Positions 10,374-22,399 of a stretch of 64,000 nucleotides of DNA are shown one piece after another (position 1 is the first letter of the stretch; each line of letters starts with the position of its first letter). Source of the DNA: Capsicum annuum (taxonomy: Eukaryota > Streptophyta > Magnoliopsida > Solanales > Solanaceae); the NCBI RefSeq assembly GCF_002878395.1, contig NC_061118.1, positions 132,882,669 to 132,946,668 of the forward strand, in the 5' to 3' direction. The position numbers and the translations under genes are program-made. The notes beneath the pieces were generated by a model, which had not been told where the DNA came from, ran no database searches, and worked only from the letters and a program-made list of their open reading frames with translations.

Positions 10374-12393
10374 TGTAGCACTCCGGGTGTTTGGGGAGTC
10401 TAAATCGATCTTAAAATAAGCTTACATGGTTCTTAGATCGAGTATAGAATGCCCTAGGATGGGTTTTAATGCATTGGAGAAAGTTTGGACATGGAAAATG
10501 GGTCATACATTGTAAGGAGACCAATTCGCGATGGCCCCGCATTATGAGGGGGCCCGCAATGGCTTACCATCTCGCCTTCACTCCGTACATTTCACTACAA
10601 AGGTGAAGCCTCGCAATATGCCCTGCGCCATAAAGCTGGTCCTTTGCATTAGGGTCCGCGCCACGACCCTCCTCCCTTTCATCAACAAGTTGATATTTTT
10701 GAATATTTTTAAGGGTACTGGGGTCTTTTCATGCCCTATAAATCATCCCACCTTCACTTAACCCGTATCTAATCCTTAAAATATTTATAATCACATGAAG
10801 TAGTTATTCATCTCTTCAAAACTTATCCTGAGAGTTTTGAGTCTAGGGTTCAATCTTAGAGGCTACAGGAAGTTAGGAGTATTACCCCTTTGAAGGAATG
10901 CCTTAGCAAGAAATTAGTACTTTCTTATATAGTTTATCAGGGCGAGTCTAGGGTTTATGTGTATAGTGTTATCCCATTGTGTCGAGTGTTGTGCTTAAAG
11001 ACCTAATGGGTGGATATGCCCGCAAGTATAGGGTAGTGACCTTTGAGCTAAGGAGGAGATGATAAAACAAGGTAGATCTTAAATTTTCCTCATGGTGGTG
11101 ATTTTCAGGGAAGAGTCATGATAAATCTATTTCTATTCTAGTAAACTCCTCCTACTTCAATTTAAGAGGTCATTCTACCAATGTATTATGTAATCAAGTC
11201 ATGCATATGCCTAAGGTTTGAGTTCTCCATGCAACTTATATCCATGTTCCATACAACTTATGTCCATGTTCCAAACTCCAGACTAGAAGCAATAATGTCT
11301 CTCAGCAATCTAAGCTTCTAAGTGTTCAAGCTCTATGTTATGACACCCATGATCCATAAATCCATGTCTCATTTTATTCTTAGTTCTAAGAAACTATACT
11401 CTCTATATAATGTCAACTCATTTTATGTTATGTCTTAGCCTAAAGTGATTCTATCTATGCAAACTCATGACCATTCTTCATTCTTAATATGAGGAGCAAT
11501 AGCTTCAAACAACAATCCTTGTCCTAATCCTTGAATACATGATTTTTGGTTTTATGATATACAACTCATGATATATACGCTCGTGTTGCTCACTATGTCT
11601 CATCCTAAGAACTCATGTTTTGTTAATGTCTATGCCCGAACGACACTCAATATATGATCTGGGCGTCTAATATATGAAGCATTTCGTACCTATTGAATTA
11701 TATCATATATCACAGGCTCCACCTTGAGTAGAGAAACAAATATAATTTATAATTTAATAGTGTCACTTCCATTCTTGATGTTTGTGCTCTAGTCCCTCAA
11801 TGACCCTCCTTATGTTAGCATGATAGTGGTTATGGAAGCATAGTAATGTTTGAGATAAGAGGGTAGATGTTCTTTATTATGAAAATTTTGGTGTAACTAC
11901 TCGAGCTAAGGTTATAGATGAAGAGGGAAGAGTGAGACGAACTTTCATTATGTGAAATAGTTAGGAAAGGAAAATGCGGCATAAATTTTTGTAAAAGTGA
12001 TTGAAGTTCTTGGTTTTTTGTGGGGAAATCCATAAAGTGGGTGTAGTAAAGGTAGGCTTGAAGGTTGTAATTGATAGATACACAAATCATTGTGCTATGT
12101 GGTTAGTATGCCTTGATTAAAACCTGAGGTTGTTTGATTATAGTGATAAGGTGGAGTAGTATTCTTGAAGAAATATAGAGTATAGGGTCTCACAGCTTAA
12201 GCTAGCACCTCTCAACTCCGAGTTAGGCTTCAACATGAAAGTACAATACAGTAGGACTCAAACCCTTATAGTTAGGTGTGTTGTGGGGAAATTGTAAGTT
12301 GTAAATGACAAAGTGTATTATTCATTGTATAATGCATAGTTGAGAAGTGTCATTAAATTTAAAGGCTATTGGTCGTATCATTTATGGCGGAGG
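10374..12393 (+). mobile_element. Probable gypsy LTR start with promoter, running into unassigned DNA
   Basis: TGTAGCACTCCGGGTGTTTG at 10374 has the shape of a Tekay/Del LTR start (TGTAACACTCCGG). A GC-rich U3 part follows, then a TATA-like CCCTATAAATC at 10735-10744, which fits an LTR promoter. I cannot find the end of the LTR or a PBS. The part from about 11150 to 12393 is AT-rich with nothing identifiable. Confidence 0.45.
10737..10744 (+). promoter_or_regulatory. TATA box of the LTR that starts near 10374
   Basis: TATAAATC lies about 360 bp into the LTR, downstream of a GC-rich U3 segment, and is followed by pyrimidine-rich DNA. That is the expected place for an LTR promoter. Whether it is active is unknown. 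Confidence 0.4.
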
Positions 12394-12568
12394 TGTTGAC
12401 ACCCAATTTTGACCTCCTGATACTACTTTTAGGCTGCTATTTTGTCAAAATTATTTAAATTTTAATTATTAATGTTTTTACACATTATTCTTATATTAAA
12501 TGCATACTAACGTGTCACATTCATAATTTAGAAAAAAATGCATAAATTATTTCATTATCTTTTAGCAT
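12394..12568 (+). repeat. Short fragment of a TGTTGACACC-type LTR
   Basis: TGTTGACACCCAATTTTGAC matches the start of the long LTRs at 47707 (plus) and 56544 (minus). Only about 170 bp are present before coding remains of a different gypsy element start at 12569, so it is a broken copy. Confidence 0.6.
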
Positions 12569-14419
12569 CATGAGAAGAATTATCCGGCTCATGATCTTGA
12601 GTTAGCAGTCGTAGTATTTGCCTTAAAGATTTGGAGGCATTACTTGTATGGGGTGTATGTAGATGTGTTCACAGATCATAAGAGCCTTCAGTATGTCTTT
12701 TCTCAGAAAGATCTCAATCTTCGTTAGAGAAGGTGATTAGAGGTCTTTAAATATTATGAAATGAGTGTCCTTTATCATCCGGGCAAGGCCAATATAGTGG
12801 CCGACGCTCTCAATAGACTATCTATGGGTAATGTTGCTTATGTTGAGAGTAGTAAGAAGAAGTTAGCTCAGGAAGTTCATCAGCTTTCCCAACTAGGTGT
12901 CCGCCTAGTTGATTCAGCAGAGAGTAATATATGGGTTCAGAGTAGTTCAAAATTATCTCTAGTTTCTGAGGTAAAAGAAAATCAGGATAGAGATCCCAGT
13001 CTTGTTAAGTTGAAAGGGTCAGTCAAGGATCAGATAATAGAGGTTTTCTCCCAAGGAGGGATGGTGTTTTGCGTTGTCGGGGTCATATCTGTATGCCAGG
13101 TGTAGATCACTTGAGGCAATGAATTCTTGCAGAAGCTCATGGTGCACGCTACTCTATTCAACCAGGGGCCACTAAGCTATACCGCGACTTGCGGAAGATC
13201 TGTTGGTGGAGTAGGATGAAGGGAGATATTGCAGAGTTTGTGGCTAAGTGCTTTACATGCCAGCAGGTTAAGATAGAGCATCAGAAACCTAGTGGGTCCA
13301 TGTAGGAGTTCAATATTCTTACTTGGAAGTGGAAAGAAGTAAGCATGGACTTCATGATGGGTCTGCCTCATACTCGTCATCAGCATGATTCAGTTTGGGT
13401 CATTGTAGACAGGATGACCAAATCAGCTCATTTCTTCCAGTCCATACCTTTTATTCAGCCGAGGATTACGCTAAACTCTACATTAGAGAGTTGGTTAGAT
13501 TGCATGGTGTTTTGTTATCTATTATCTCAGACAGAGGTACCCAGTTCACCTCTCATTTCTGGAAAGCATTCCAAAAGGGTCTTGGTACCCAAGTTCATCT
13601 CAGTACAGTCTTCCATCCTCAGACAGATGGTCAAGAAGAAAGGACCATTTAGACTTTAGAAGATATACTAAGGGCGTGTGCAATTGATTTCAAGGGTAGT
13701 TGGGATGATCATTTGCCTTTGATTGATTTTGCATACAACAACGGCTATCATTCCAGTATTTAGATGGCTCCATTCAAAGCTCTCTATGTTAGGAGATGTA
13801 GATCTCCAATCAGTTGGTTCGAAGTTAGTGAGGCCGCAGTCCTAGGGCTTGACTTAGTATTCGATGCCTTAGAAAAAGTCTAGTTGATCAGAGAAAGACT
13901 CCAGGCTGCTCAGAGCCGACAGAAGTCTTATGCAGATGTGCGCACAAAGGGTCTTGAGTTTGAGATTGGAGATTATATCTATCTAAATATCTCTCCCATG
14001 AAGGGAGTGAAGTGATTCGACAAGAAGGGAAAACTCAGTCCCTGATATGTCGGTCCCTTCAAAATTCTCAGTCGCTTCGGCAAGGTAGCTTATGAGCTCG
14101 AATTTTCTTCAAGTCTAGCCTTAGTTCATCCAGTCTTCCATGTCTCTTTGCTCAATAAGTGCATAGGTGACCAGCAGTTGTAGTCCCTATTCAGAGCATA
14201 GATGTTCAGAACGACCTCTTTTATGAAGAGATTCCAGTTGAAATTCTTAACTATCAGACTCGTAGACTGAGGAACAAAAAAGTCTCTCTAGTCAAAGTTC
14301 TTTCGCGGAATCAATCCATTGAGGGAGCTACTTGGGAAGCAGAAGGATACATGCAAACCAAGTATCCTCACCTCTTCTCCGCTAACTCAGATCTAGCTCA
14401 AGGTAACAGTTCTCCTTAA
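12569..14419 (+). pseudogene. Second Tekay-like gypsy pol: RNase H-integrase-chromodomain, 5' truncated
   Basis: The frame opens inside RNase H ([12 protein letters not shown]), then DHKSLQYVF and HPGKANIVADALNRLS (about 12776-12830). The integrase zinc region (about 13135-13265) has His, then Gln where the second His is expected, then CFTC. The core follows: VSMDFMMGLPHTRH (about 13340), IVDRMTKSAHF, IISDRGTQFTSHFW (about 13525) and EERTI (about 13630). After it come the GPY-like SPMKGV (about 13995) and chromodomain-like EGATWEAEGYMQTKYPHLF (14323-14380), with a stop at 14417. All three integrase acid residues are present, but stops (mostly TAG or TGA at Gln, Trp and Arg sites) and at least one frameshift near 13460 make it inactive. 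Gag, protease and RT are missing. Confidence 0.87.
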
Positions 14420-14793
14420 GCTTTTAAGTTTCATGTTCAGATTTCAGTTACAACTTGGTATCCAGTTCATGTTCATAATTCCATCATAAACTTGGTATTA
14501 AATACCATTGCATATTCAGTCATGCATTCATGTATCAGTTCAATCATATAATCATGCATCGGATATACATTCTCATTATGAGAAACTCAGTTCATCAGAA
14601 CACTCAGTCATACATTCATGAATCAGTTACACATACATCAGATATGCATGCTCAGTATGGTTTATTCAGTTATCAGTCATGTCAGTCATGGAATCATGTT
14701 TCAGTTGCTCATGTTTTGTATATACGTCAGTTTATCTCTTCTCCCCTCTTAGTCAGTCTCATTCGAGGACGAATGTTCTCAAGAGGGAGATAT
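14420..14793 (+). other. 3' untranslated region and polypurine tract of the second Tekay-like element
   Basis: The region is rich in CAGTCATGCATTCATG-like words, with loose repetition of about 90-100 bp. It ends in the purine tract AAGAGGGAGATA (14781-14792) directly before the LTR. No gene. Confidence 0.7.
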
Positions 14794-16223
14794 TGTAAGA
14801 CCCCACAAAATTTCTGAGCTTAATTCAGTCCTTTAATCTTGTCAAGGGGTCCCAGACTTAGAAAACTCTAACCAAGTTCCCAGACTTAGCTTATTTTGGC
14901 CTTCAAAAGTTGGCAATCTCATCTCTCCATCTTAATTTCCTTTAATGGCTCGTATTTTCATTAATTCACGATCAAGAAGGTCAATAGGTGTTCCCAGATA
15001 AGTTTCAGATTTTTTGAAACACGTTTATATCATGTTTGGAGTCCCAAAATAGTAGACCAATGCGATCTTGGTGCGTCGCATCGCTAATCGCATTGGTTAA
15101 CATTTGTGCAGGCTGCCAGAGCCAAAAATTATGAGGCTCGATGTGATCATAGAGCGATGCGTCGAGTATCATGTCACAGCCATCAACGCACTGCGTCACT
15201 TGTAGTGTCGGCACCCAGTTTTTAGTCATTAAATGACCGCATCCTCAAGGGAAAAAGGGTCAATTTCCCACCCCATATAAGTCATAAATACGTAATTCAG
15301 CCCTATTTCACCCAAATTATAGTAGTTTCTCTCTCAAATCCATCAAGAACAAGCTTAGGGTTTCCAATTTCAAGAATTTCACCATTTGTTTTCAAGAATC
15401 TTCCATTCAAGGTATGCATAGTGTTGATTTATGGATTCATTTCATCCATAAAACTCAATAACCCTATTTCAAATTATAAATCATGATGTTTATGTTGTTT
15501 TGTAACCATGTTTATCTTGTTGTACGATTCCCAAGTTGGAATCTTTACGTATTTTTCATGAAACTATGTTAGCATGCAGTTGAAATCCATGAATGGAGTT
15601 GTTCATAATGTGTAATTTGATGATTACACCTATGCCCTAAGTTGTGCATGTAAGGTGTTTGATAAAATGTCTAAGAGGATAAAAATTATGTATTATAGCT
15701 CAATTGCAACCCATATGATAAATGCATGTCTTACCCTTATGTTCAAATGACTTTCATGCTATTAATGTACAATGTAGATATTTGTTGGAATGCTCATGAT
15801 GTTAGAGTATGAAATTATGATACTTATTATATGCATTCCTACCATGTACAAGTTTATGATAACCATGTTCTTTATGAAATCTCCAACTTCTTATATTGTG
15901 GATTGTTGATGTTGGTCATGTATTCAAAAATGTCATGCCTTGTCAGTTTTCTTCTATCGATTCCTGGGGGTACTTAAATCCAAAAAATTAGTTGTGCCTA
16001 GAGACAGTGTCATGTTTTCACGATACTCTCAGTTAAGCCATGGTCAATAGAACTCAGTCAGTCATGTGACTCAGGAAAGCTCAGTAATTAAGTAATCTCA
16101 GTAGTATTCCGTCAGTCAATAAAACTCAGTTAACTCAATCCAGTTCAGCTCAGTTAATCATGTTCAGTGTCTATTCAGATGAGAGTAGGATTTAGCACCG
16201 AGTGAAACCAAGGATGGGAACTC

Positions 16224-16390
16224 ACCTGCCAGTAGAGGGTGTGATTCTTAGAAGCAATCCTTATGTTCTAGAACTACGTAGCCAGCGTAGGTTGAGACAT
16301 CTAACCTGCCAGTTGAGTGTTGATGAGGTGGCTTACCTGCCAGTTGAGGGTTCCCACCATTCTCATTTAAGTACCTGCCAGTTGAGGGTC
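16224..16390 (+). repeat. Four-copy ACCTGCCAGTTGAGGGT minisatellite inside the LTR
   Basis: Copies begin at 16224, 16304, 16335 and 16373, so spacing is irregular (80, 31, 38). Each copy is 17 bp with 0-1 changes from the consensus, while the spacers are unrelated. Confidence 0.85.
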
Positions 16391-16519
16391 TCTCACAGCT
16401 TGTCCTTACCGGTGGTGCGGTATTGACACCCTTCTAATTGGGGTTACAGATTGGACCCCAACTCAGCTATATTTCTTTATTTGGGGCATGTCGGTTAGAT
16501 GACTACCTCCCACAGTTAT

Positions 16520-16700
16520 AGTTTCAGTCTCAGTCTCAGTCTCAGTAATAAAACTCAGATAATTCTACAGAATTCAGGACTGCTAGATACAGTCAACTCA
16601 GAACAGTATAGAACTCAGCTAGTTCTATCAGAACCTAGACTGTCAGTTACAGTCACTCAGTATCAATTATCAGTAACTCATGTTATCAGTACTCAGACTC
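16520..16700 (+). repeat. CAGT/CTCAGT-rich low-complexity stretch in the LTR
   Basis: It contains (CAGTCT) repeats near 16526-16548 and many CAGTTA and CTCAG words up to 16700. Similar CAGT-rich DNA extends back to about 16040. It is non-coding. Confidence 0.7.
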
Positions 16701-17317
16701 AGTAGTCGGTATCATCACGAATTTAGTAACAGTTATTTATTCATGCATGTATTCTCATGTTCATGTTATATAGTCCGTTAGCATTATTCATGTATTTGAA
16801 CCCTTTGCATTCAGCCTACCTCACATACATACCAGTGCATTCAATTGTACTGATGTATTTGCACTATGGTGTTTAATACCATAGGTCCAAAAGCATGAGT
16901 TCCAGAGCATCAGTAGTACTCCAAATTTCAGCAGCCAGATTTAGCAGTAAGTCCTCATCATTTGAGGGCGATGTTATTTTTATCTCATTATTTCAGTTTA
17001 GCTTTCAGTAGATGAATTTAGTTGGGGACATGTCCCATCAACTCTTTATTCAGAAAGTTCAGTCAGTTAGAGTTTTTTTAGACTACATATGTTCAGACAG
17101 TTTATTTTAGTTCATGTTTTGGTAATGATATACTATACTCTCAGATATTATGTTCTATCTGTTTTGACCCTTATGACATGTTTCAATCTATTATTTCTGC
17201 ATTTTTACATGATCTTATACAGTATAAAGGTACAGATATCAGTCATGAGTTAGCTTGTGGTCCTTCGGGGTCATGAGCACCGTGTAGCATTCCGAATACC
17301 AGATTTGGGGTGTTACA

Positions 17318-17894
17318 TGATTTTACTAAAACTTTAAAACAAGAGTTAAATAGATAACTATAGATACAAAATATTGAAAAAAGTATCATGTATGTGTAAA
17401 TATGTATCTAAGCCCAAAATTATCCAAATCCGAAATAACAAGAGATACATAAATGCATAATAACACAAAATCAGATATGCAAAAAGCTAAAAATGTAGCT
17501 TTTGTTTTACAGAATATGTATATTTTGTATAAATATTTGAATCAAAACAAAAAACAGTGTGAGATACATACAAAACAAACTCGTACATAATATATATCTT
17601 TAAGTTTACTAACATGTATCTTTAATATGCCTATTTCACTAAAACTTAAAAAACAAGAGATACATATAACAATAAATATAGAAAACAACATATACAAGAA
17701 ATTGCTCTGAAGGTCTCCATAGATCTTGAATTTTTGTTTTGAGATAATGATGCAAAAAAATTTTCCCCAGTAACTTGATGATTAGAGAGTATTTCCAAGG
17801 TGAGTGTAGTTGAATTTTTTCTTCCTCGAAAAGATGAATGACTTTAATTCGTTGGTCACCATATCATCTTTTGTCAGAGGTTGCAATTGATTTT
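17318..17894. other. AT-rich intergenic DNA with repeated AGATACATA words
   Basis: I see no gene. ACAAGAGATACATA occurs near 17448 and again near 17646. The composition resembles the stretch at 45900-46500, which is also full of ATACAT words. Confidence 0.4.
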
Positions 17895-18130
17895 TTACGT
17901 CACGCAGCAAAATATTATTGGATTAGAAGGTTTACCTGAAGTACCGATAATGGAAAACCAATCGAAAATAGCCTCACCGGAGATAATTTTCTTCACCAAA
18001 ATAGTAACTTTACCCATAACTCGAGCATCAAAAATATCATCATCTTTAACACGAAACTCCAAACGATCAATTGGGTGAGCTAAAGGGATATGATGTTGTT
18101 TAATTTGATTTTTGAGAAAAATTATTGAAC
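17895..18130 (-). pseudogene. Phospholipase D C2-domain fragment
   Basis: On the minus strand an open stretch of about 75 codons reads IPLAHPIDRLEF, VKDDDIFDARVMG and SGEAIFDWFSIIGTSGKP, ending at TAA (17895-17897). In plant phospholipases D the N-terminal C2 domain has the same order: P-L-AHP, then the calcium-site segment VKD-D-D-hydrophobic, then SG...WFPI-G-SGKP. Full enzymes are about 800 residues and carry two HKD motifs; none is present here. There is no start codon, and the open stretch ends before the last C2 strand. It is most likely a gene fragment, perhaps captured by a transposon, or a leftover exon. Assignment rests on remembered family patterns. Confidence 0.6.
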
Positions 18131-18399
18131 ATAATTAGAAGAAAGTGAAGATGAATTTAGGGGGAAAAATACCTTAATTGAAAAATGTGAAGTAGAAGAA
18201 GAAGAGGAGAAAATTGTGGGATAAAATCATGACCAAAATTTGGCGTTAATGTAGCCATTAATGTAGGAAGAGTTGATAAAGTTAAAATTAAAAAAATATT
18301 TTAGGATGTATCTCAATTTTTAACCTAAATTAATAAAAGTTGAGATATTTGTAGTTTTTTCAAACTGAAGGAATTTTTAGTAATTTTAAAACTAAAGTT

Positions 18400-18643
18400 G
18401 TGCTTTTATAAAAAAAAAATTTATTTTTTATGAGTTAATTTGACTAAATTTTAAAGTCAAATTAGATTAAATTAATTTATCTTTTAGAATAAAAATTTAG
18501 ATATTCAAAAAAATATATGAAAAGTATTAAAATTTATAACTTTTATTTTTTTAATTTGATTTAAAATACATCTTAAAATATTAATCAAAATTTATATATT
18601 TTAATTTATAAAAATAAAAGCAAATAATAATAAATGGAGGGAG
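18400..18643 (-). mobile_element. Probable truncated Stowaway-like MITE
   Basis: The right end, AATGGAGGGAG at about 18633-18643, is the usual Stowaway-like terminus read inward as CTCCCTCCATT. The interior (TTAATTTGACTAAATTTTAAAG, then AATTAGATTAAATTAA) resembles the interior of the MITE at 45110-45368. The left terminal repeat is not recognisable. Confidence 0.45.
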
Positions 18644-18939
18644 TTCAAAAGGGAGGGGTTGTATGTATAGGACTATAGGTAGTGCTTAGGGTAAAAACTT
18701 ACATGCACTCTAAGTATATCTATTAAACAAATGTAATTTATCATAGTTAAATACTTAATAAGTAAAATATGTACTATTAGTTAATTACAATTAAGCAACA
18801 TGAATTCTAAATTTAAACGCATAACATTTATATATTAACTTGATATAAACATCAAATATGGGTAAATTTTTATGGGTACTCGGGCATGAAGTAAGGTAGC
18901 ATTAAGTTTAATGGTACTTGGGCATGAAGTTAGCTAGCA
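18644..18939. other. AT-rich intergenic DNA, no gene seen
   Basis: Near 18866-18932 the words TACTCGGGCATGAAGT and TACTTGGGCATGAAGT form a short imperfect direct repeat about 45 bp apart. Nothing else is recognisable. Confidence 0.5.
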
Positions 18940-19304
18940 ACTCATAGTAAACCTGTCAACTGGGCCGAGCTGGCTCGTTTCGATCCGTTTAGATGGCCCG
19001 GCCCAGTCTGACCCAATTCGGTGGGCCACTGGGTTACTGGGTCACGAGTTTTAGGCTGGGTCGTCTCAATTGATAGGCCCGATGAATCCGCCCAGTAACA
19101 AATCCGGATCATGTCCACCGATTACCCTGCCAGACCCTGTCCAATTTTATTAATTTTTTTAAAAAAAAATTAGCTGCTTCTTAGGCCAGCTGTTACCAAC
19201 GGTCTAATGGACCGTTGGCCCAACGACTATGATGCCGTTTGGATCCAACGGTCATTTGGCCAAAGTTGGTTAATTTAAAAAAAAAATTAATTCAAAAATT
19301 TTGC

Positions 19305-19312
19305 TATAAATA
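19305..19312 (+). promoter_or_regulatory. TATA box of the hAT transposase
   Basis: TATAAATA lies about 280 bp upstream of the first plausible ATG at 19586. CT-rich leader sequence (TTCTCTCAGTCTCTC) follows. This is a good plant core promoter layout. Confidence 0.55.
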
Positions 19313-19585
19313 CTCTACAATTTCAAATCATTTTTCACCCAATTTTATTCTCTCAGTCTCTCTCAAATATTCTAATTATATCCTAAAGTGCTCAATTTTA
19401 TTTTTTAATTTTGCGATTACAAATATCAAGTGGAAGTATTCTAAAGTCGCAACTTTTGAATACTTTTAATAGTTGGTATTGTCGTTCCATCTTTTACTTT
19501 TAATTTTTATTTAGTGTATTGATTATTGAATATTTATTTTTATTATTTTTGTGTATTTTGAATATAATTTAGTTTAATTTATAAT

Positions 19586-22056
19586 ATGGATAAATTAAAA
19601 AATCTCGATAAAAGTGTAAAAAATTATTGTCCCGAAAGTGGTAGTATAGTAAAAAATAAAATGGTGGCGATCCCGATAGAGGTAGTTCAAATACTAGATA
19701 TACCCGTGTGCCTCCGAGATCAGTTAGTCAACCTTTTGAGGAAGAAATAGGTGTAGATGGTCATGCTATGAATTATTTAGAAGCTTATGAAAATTATGGC
19801 ATAGAAGAAGAGAATTAAGTAGACGCGGCTAATTTAGATGAAAATGATAAAAATATTGGTGTGACACCCGAAGTCGAAAATGCTAATGTTAGATCTGAAT
19901 CGGTTAATCTTCCTCCCCGTCCTCCCCGTCGTGCTCCTACAAGATCTCATAGAAAAACTAGTATTGCATAAAAAAAAATTTTAGAAAATAGAAGGAGAAA
20001 CTAAGGTGCAATGCAATATTTGTGAAATTATATATGAGCATAAAATCGGAGGCAATAAAAAGGGTATGGGTTCGTTGATGAGACATTTAAGGGATAGACA
20101 CATAAGAGAGTTAACTATTACATAAGGTGTTGAGGTTGTTGGTGGGCCAGCACAAACAAGATTGAACCCAACAACCGGTCAATTAGTTAAGAATTATAAT
20201 AAAAGGAAGGACCGGGAAGAAATATCTAAAATGATAGTTGTGGGTTGTTTGCCATTTACGTTTGCTTCTTCGGAAGCTTTTATTCATTATATTCGAGCAA
20301 TTGATAATCCTATGTTTATAGGTATTCCTAGAAGTGCTTGTCGGACTGATATTTTTAGGCTCCATGCACAATATATTTATTATTTATCTACGTTATTAAA
20401 AATATATTCTATGTAGAATTTCTCTAGTTTCTAATCTTGGTCATGTTGTTAACAAAAATGATTATTAAATAATTACTTGTCAATGGATAGATAGTAATTT
20501 TGTTATGCAAAAACGTATTCTGGCATTTTTGTATGATAAAGATCGTAGACACACTGAAAGATTTATTTCTGAATCTATTTCAAAAGTAGCAAAATATTAC
20601 GGTATTAAAAGAAAAGTTTTATGTATAGCTTTTGATAATGCATCTAATAACAAGGCTGTTGTTGAGTTGTAGAAACTTGAACTTTCTCCATCGTCACCCG
20701 AAATATTTCATGTTAAATATGTTTGTCATATATATAATTTATTCATAAGAGATGGTCTTGAATTTTTTGAGCTTTATATTAAAAAGGTCCGGCTTGTTGT
20801 TGGCTTTATTCAAAAAAAAATCAAAAATGTAGAGTGAGAGAATTTAAAACCAAATGTGAGAAAAATGAACTTAGACCGATATTTATGCCTAAAGAATATG
20901 ATACTCGATGGAATTCTACTTATACTTATTTAAAAATTTGTCTTGCTTATAAAGTTCCTATTACAATGACTTTTAATCAATATTCTTATTCTTTTCCTGA
21001 GTGTATGCTATATGATTTTGATTGGACTGCAATTGATGATCTTGTTCAATTTTTAGAAAAATTTTATATAGCTACAGTTGAATTCTCTTGTGCTTATTAT
21101 CCTACTATTTGTAATATTTTAACTTATTTAGCCGACATTTCTTCTTTGCTTAACAAATATAAGAATAAAGAAGGTTACAAAGAAGTTATTACTGCTATAA
21201 TTGCTAAATTTAAAAATATTTTTATCCACTTTCTTCAATTTATTTGATTGGTGCTATAATAAATCCATGTATGAAATATAATACTATGACCAAATTTAGT
21301 TCTATTATTTATAATGTTTTAGAGATACAACCTAAAGAAGAACCTTCTTTGTTTACGGCTATGAGTGATGCGAACAGTTACATGGAAGCATTATATAACC
21401 ATTATGCCAATTTACTTGATGAAGTCGTACCGGCAAATATCACTCCAACTATCACTCCTCAAGCTCCCAAGGAGCCATCATTTTCTAAAAGTCAGGCACA
21501 TAGTAGTTATCCTAATTACTTTCTTGATTTAAATGTTTGGGACAAGATGCAGCCTTTATTACACAGAACAACTTCTCGGGAAGAGCTTAAATATTTTCTT
21601 CGACAGCCGATAGAGAATCGTAGAGCAAGGATCTGCGCACTGGATTGGTGACAGAATAATGAAAGACAATATCCGGTACTTTTAAAATTAGTTAGAGATA
21701 TATTGAATGTTCTAATGTCAACCGTTGTATCAGAGAACGCCTTTAGTCAGGGACAACAACAGCTTGGAGACAACCAACACTCATTGGGAAGCAATACTAT
21801 GAATGTTCTAGTTTACCTTAGAGATTGGATTAGAGCGTAACGAAGAAATCAAGGAATGGAGGAGGAGCCGAAAGACGTACAAAATCTTGAAGAAATTATG
21901 ACTTCAAGAGAGAACTCAGCACAATTATTAAGTCCAAAGTATGGTTTATCCTTTTCCCCCGTTGATTTTGACTTTCCTATGATAGTTCCCATTAATATTA
22001 ACATTCATGAGTTGAAAAAATATGATACAAAATTTATAGATTTTTCATTAATGTAA
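19586..22056 (+). pseudogene. hAT transposase (BED finger, RNase H-like core, hATC), broken
   Basis: The enzyme would cut and join transposon ends. Domains in order: an N-terminal acidic region; a BED-type zinc finger near 20005-20100 (CNICEII, later GSLMRHLRDRH, a CxxC...H-x4-H pattern); a transposase stretch with EAFIHYIRAIDNPMF (about 20270-20320); the core around WIDSNF and CIAFDNASNN (about 20490-20650); YDTRWNSTY (about 20898-20925); and a C-terminal hATC dimerisation block RDILNVLMSTVVSENAFSQG (about 21690-21750) ending LRDWIRA. Stops at about 20414, 20672, 21245 and 21649, with frame changes between blocks, destroy it. Open pieces remain at 20834-21247 (137 codons) and 21244-21651 (135 codons). 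It reads like Ac/Tam3-type plant transposases. Confidence 0.85.
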
Positions 22057-22399
22057 ATTATAAGTTTCGGATCATTTTGCAATCAATAAAATACAATATT
22101 CACTCACTCCTTACTTATTTTTTTCATTTAAATTGAATTTCTAGTTTGAATTAAATACTTTTAATATATTACGATCAAACTTTACACTAAGTAATAAACA
22201 TAACAAACATATATACATATAATGAAAAAATAAAAATAATGTTAGAAAATATTACTTAGACAACTAGTATTGACATATAAAAATACTATAAGTTTATCTT
22301 TTAAGTATTGTATATAAAATTGTAATTTTTTTTAATATATGTTCAATACTTCAAGTATTATTATATTTAGTATACATTGTAATCTTGTATGTATATATG

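Larger units (their letters stand above)
14794..17317 (+). repeat. 3' LTR (2524 bp) of the second Tekay-like element
   Basis: It starts TGTAAGACCCC after the polypurine tract and ends GGGGTGTTACA, giving TGTAA/TTACA terminal inverted ends. A TATA-like CCATATAAGTC lies near 15274. U3 holds several GCGATGCGTCG-type words (about 15060-15200). The U5 half contains CAGT-rich low-complexity DNA and a four-copy ACCTGCCAGTTGAGGGT minisatellite. The 5' LTR is not in the window. No 5-bp duplication can be tested. Confidence 0.8.

Noticed and set aside
10531..10761. 76-codon frame in a GC-rich part of an LTR
   Set aside because: It overlaps the LTR TATA box and comes from GC-rich composition lacking stops.
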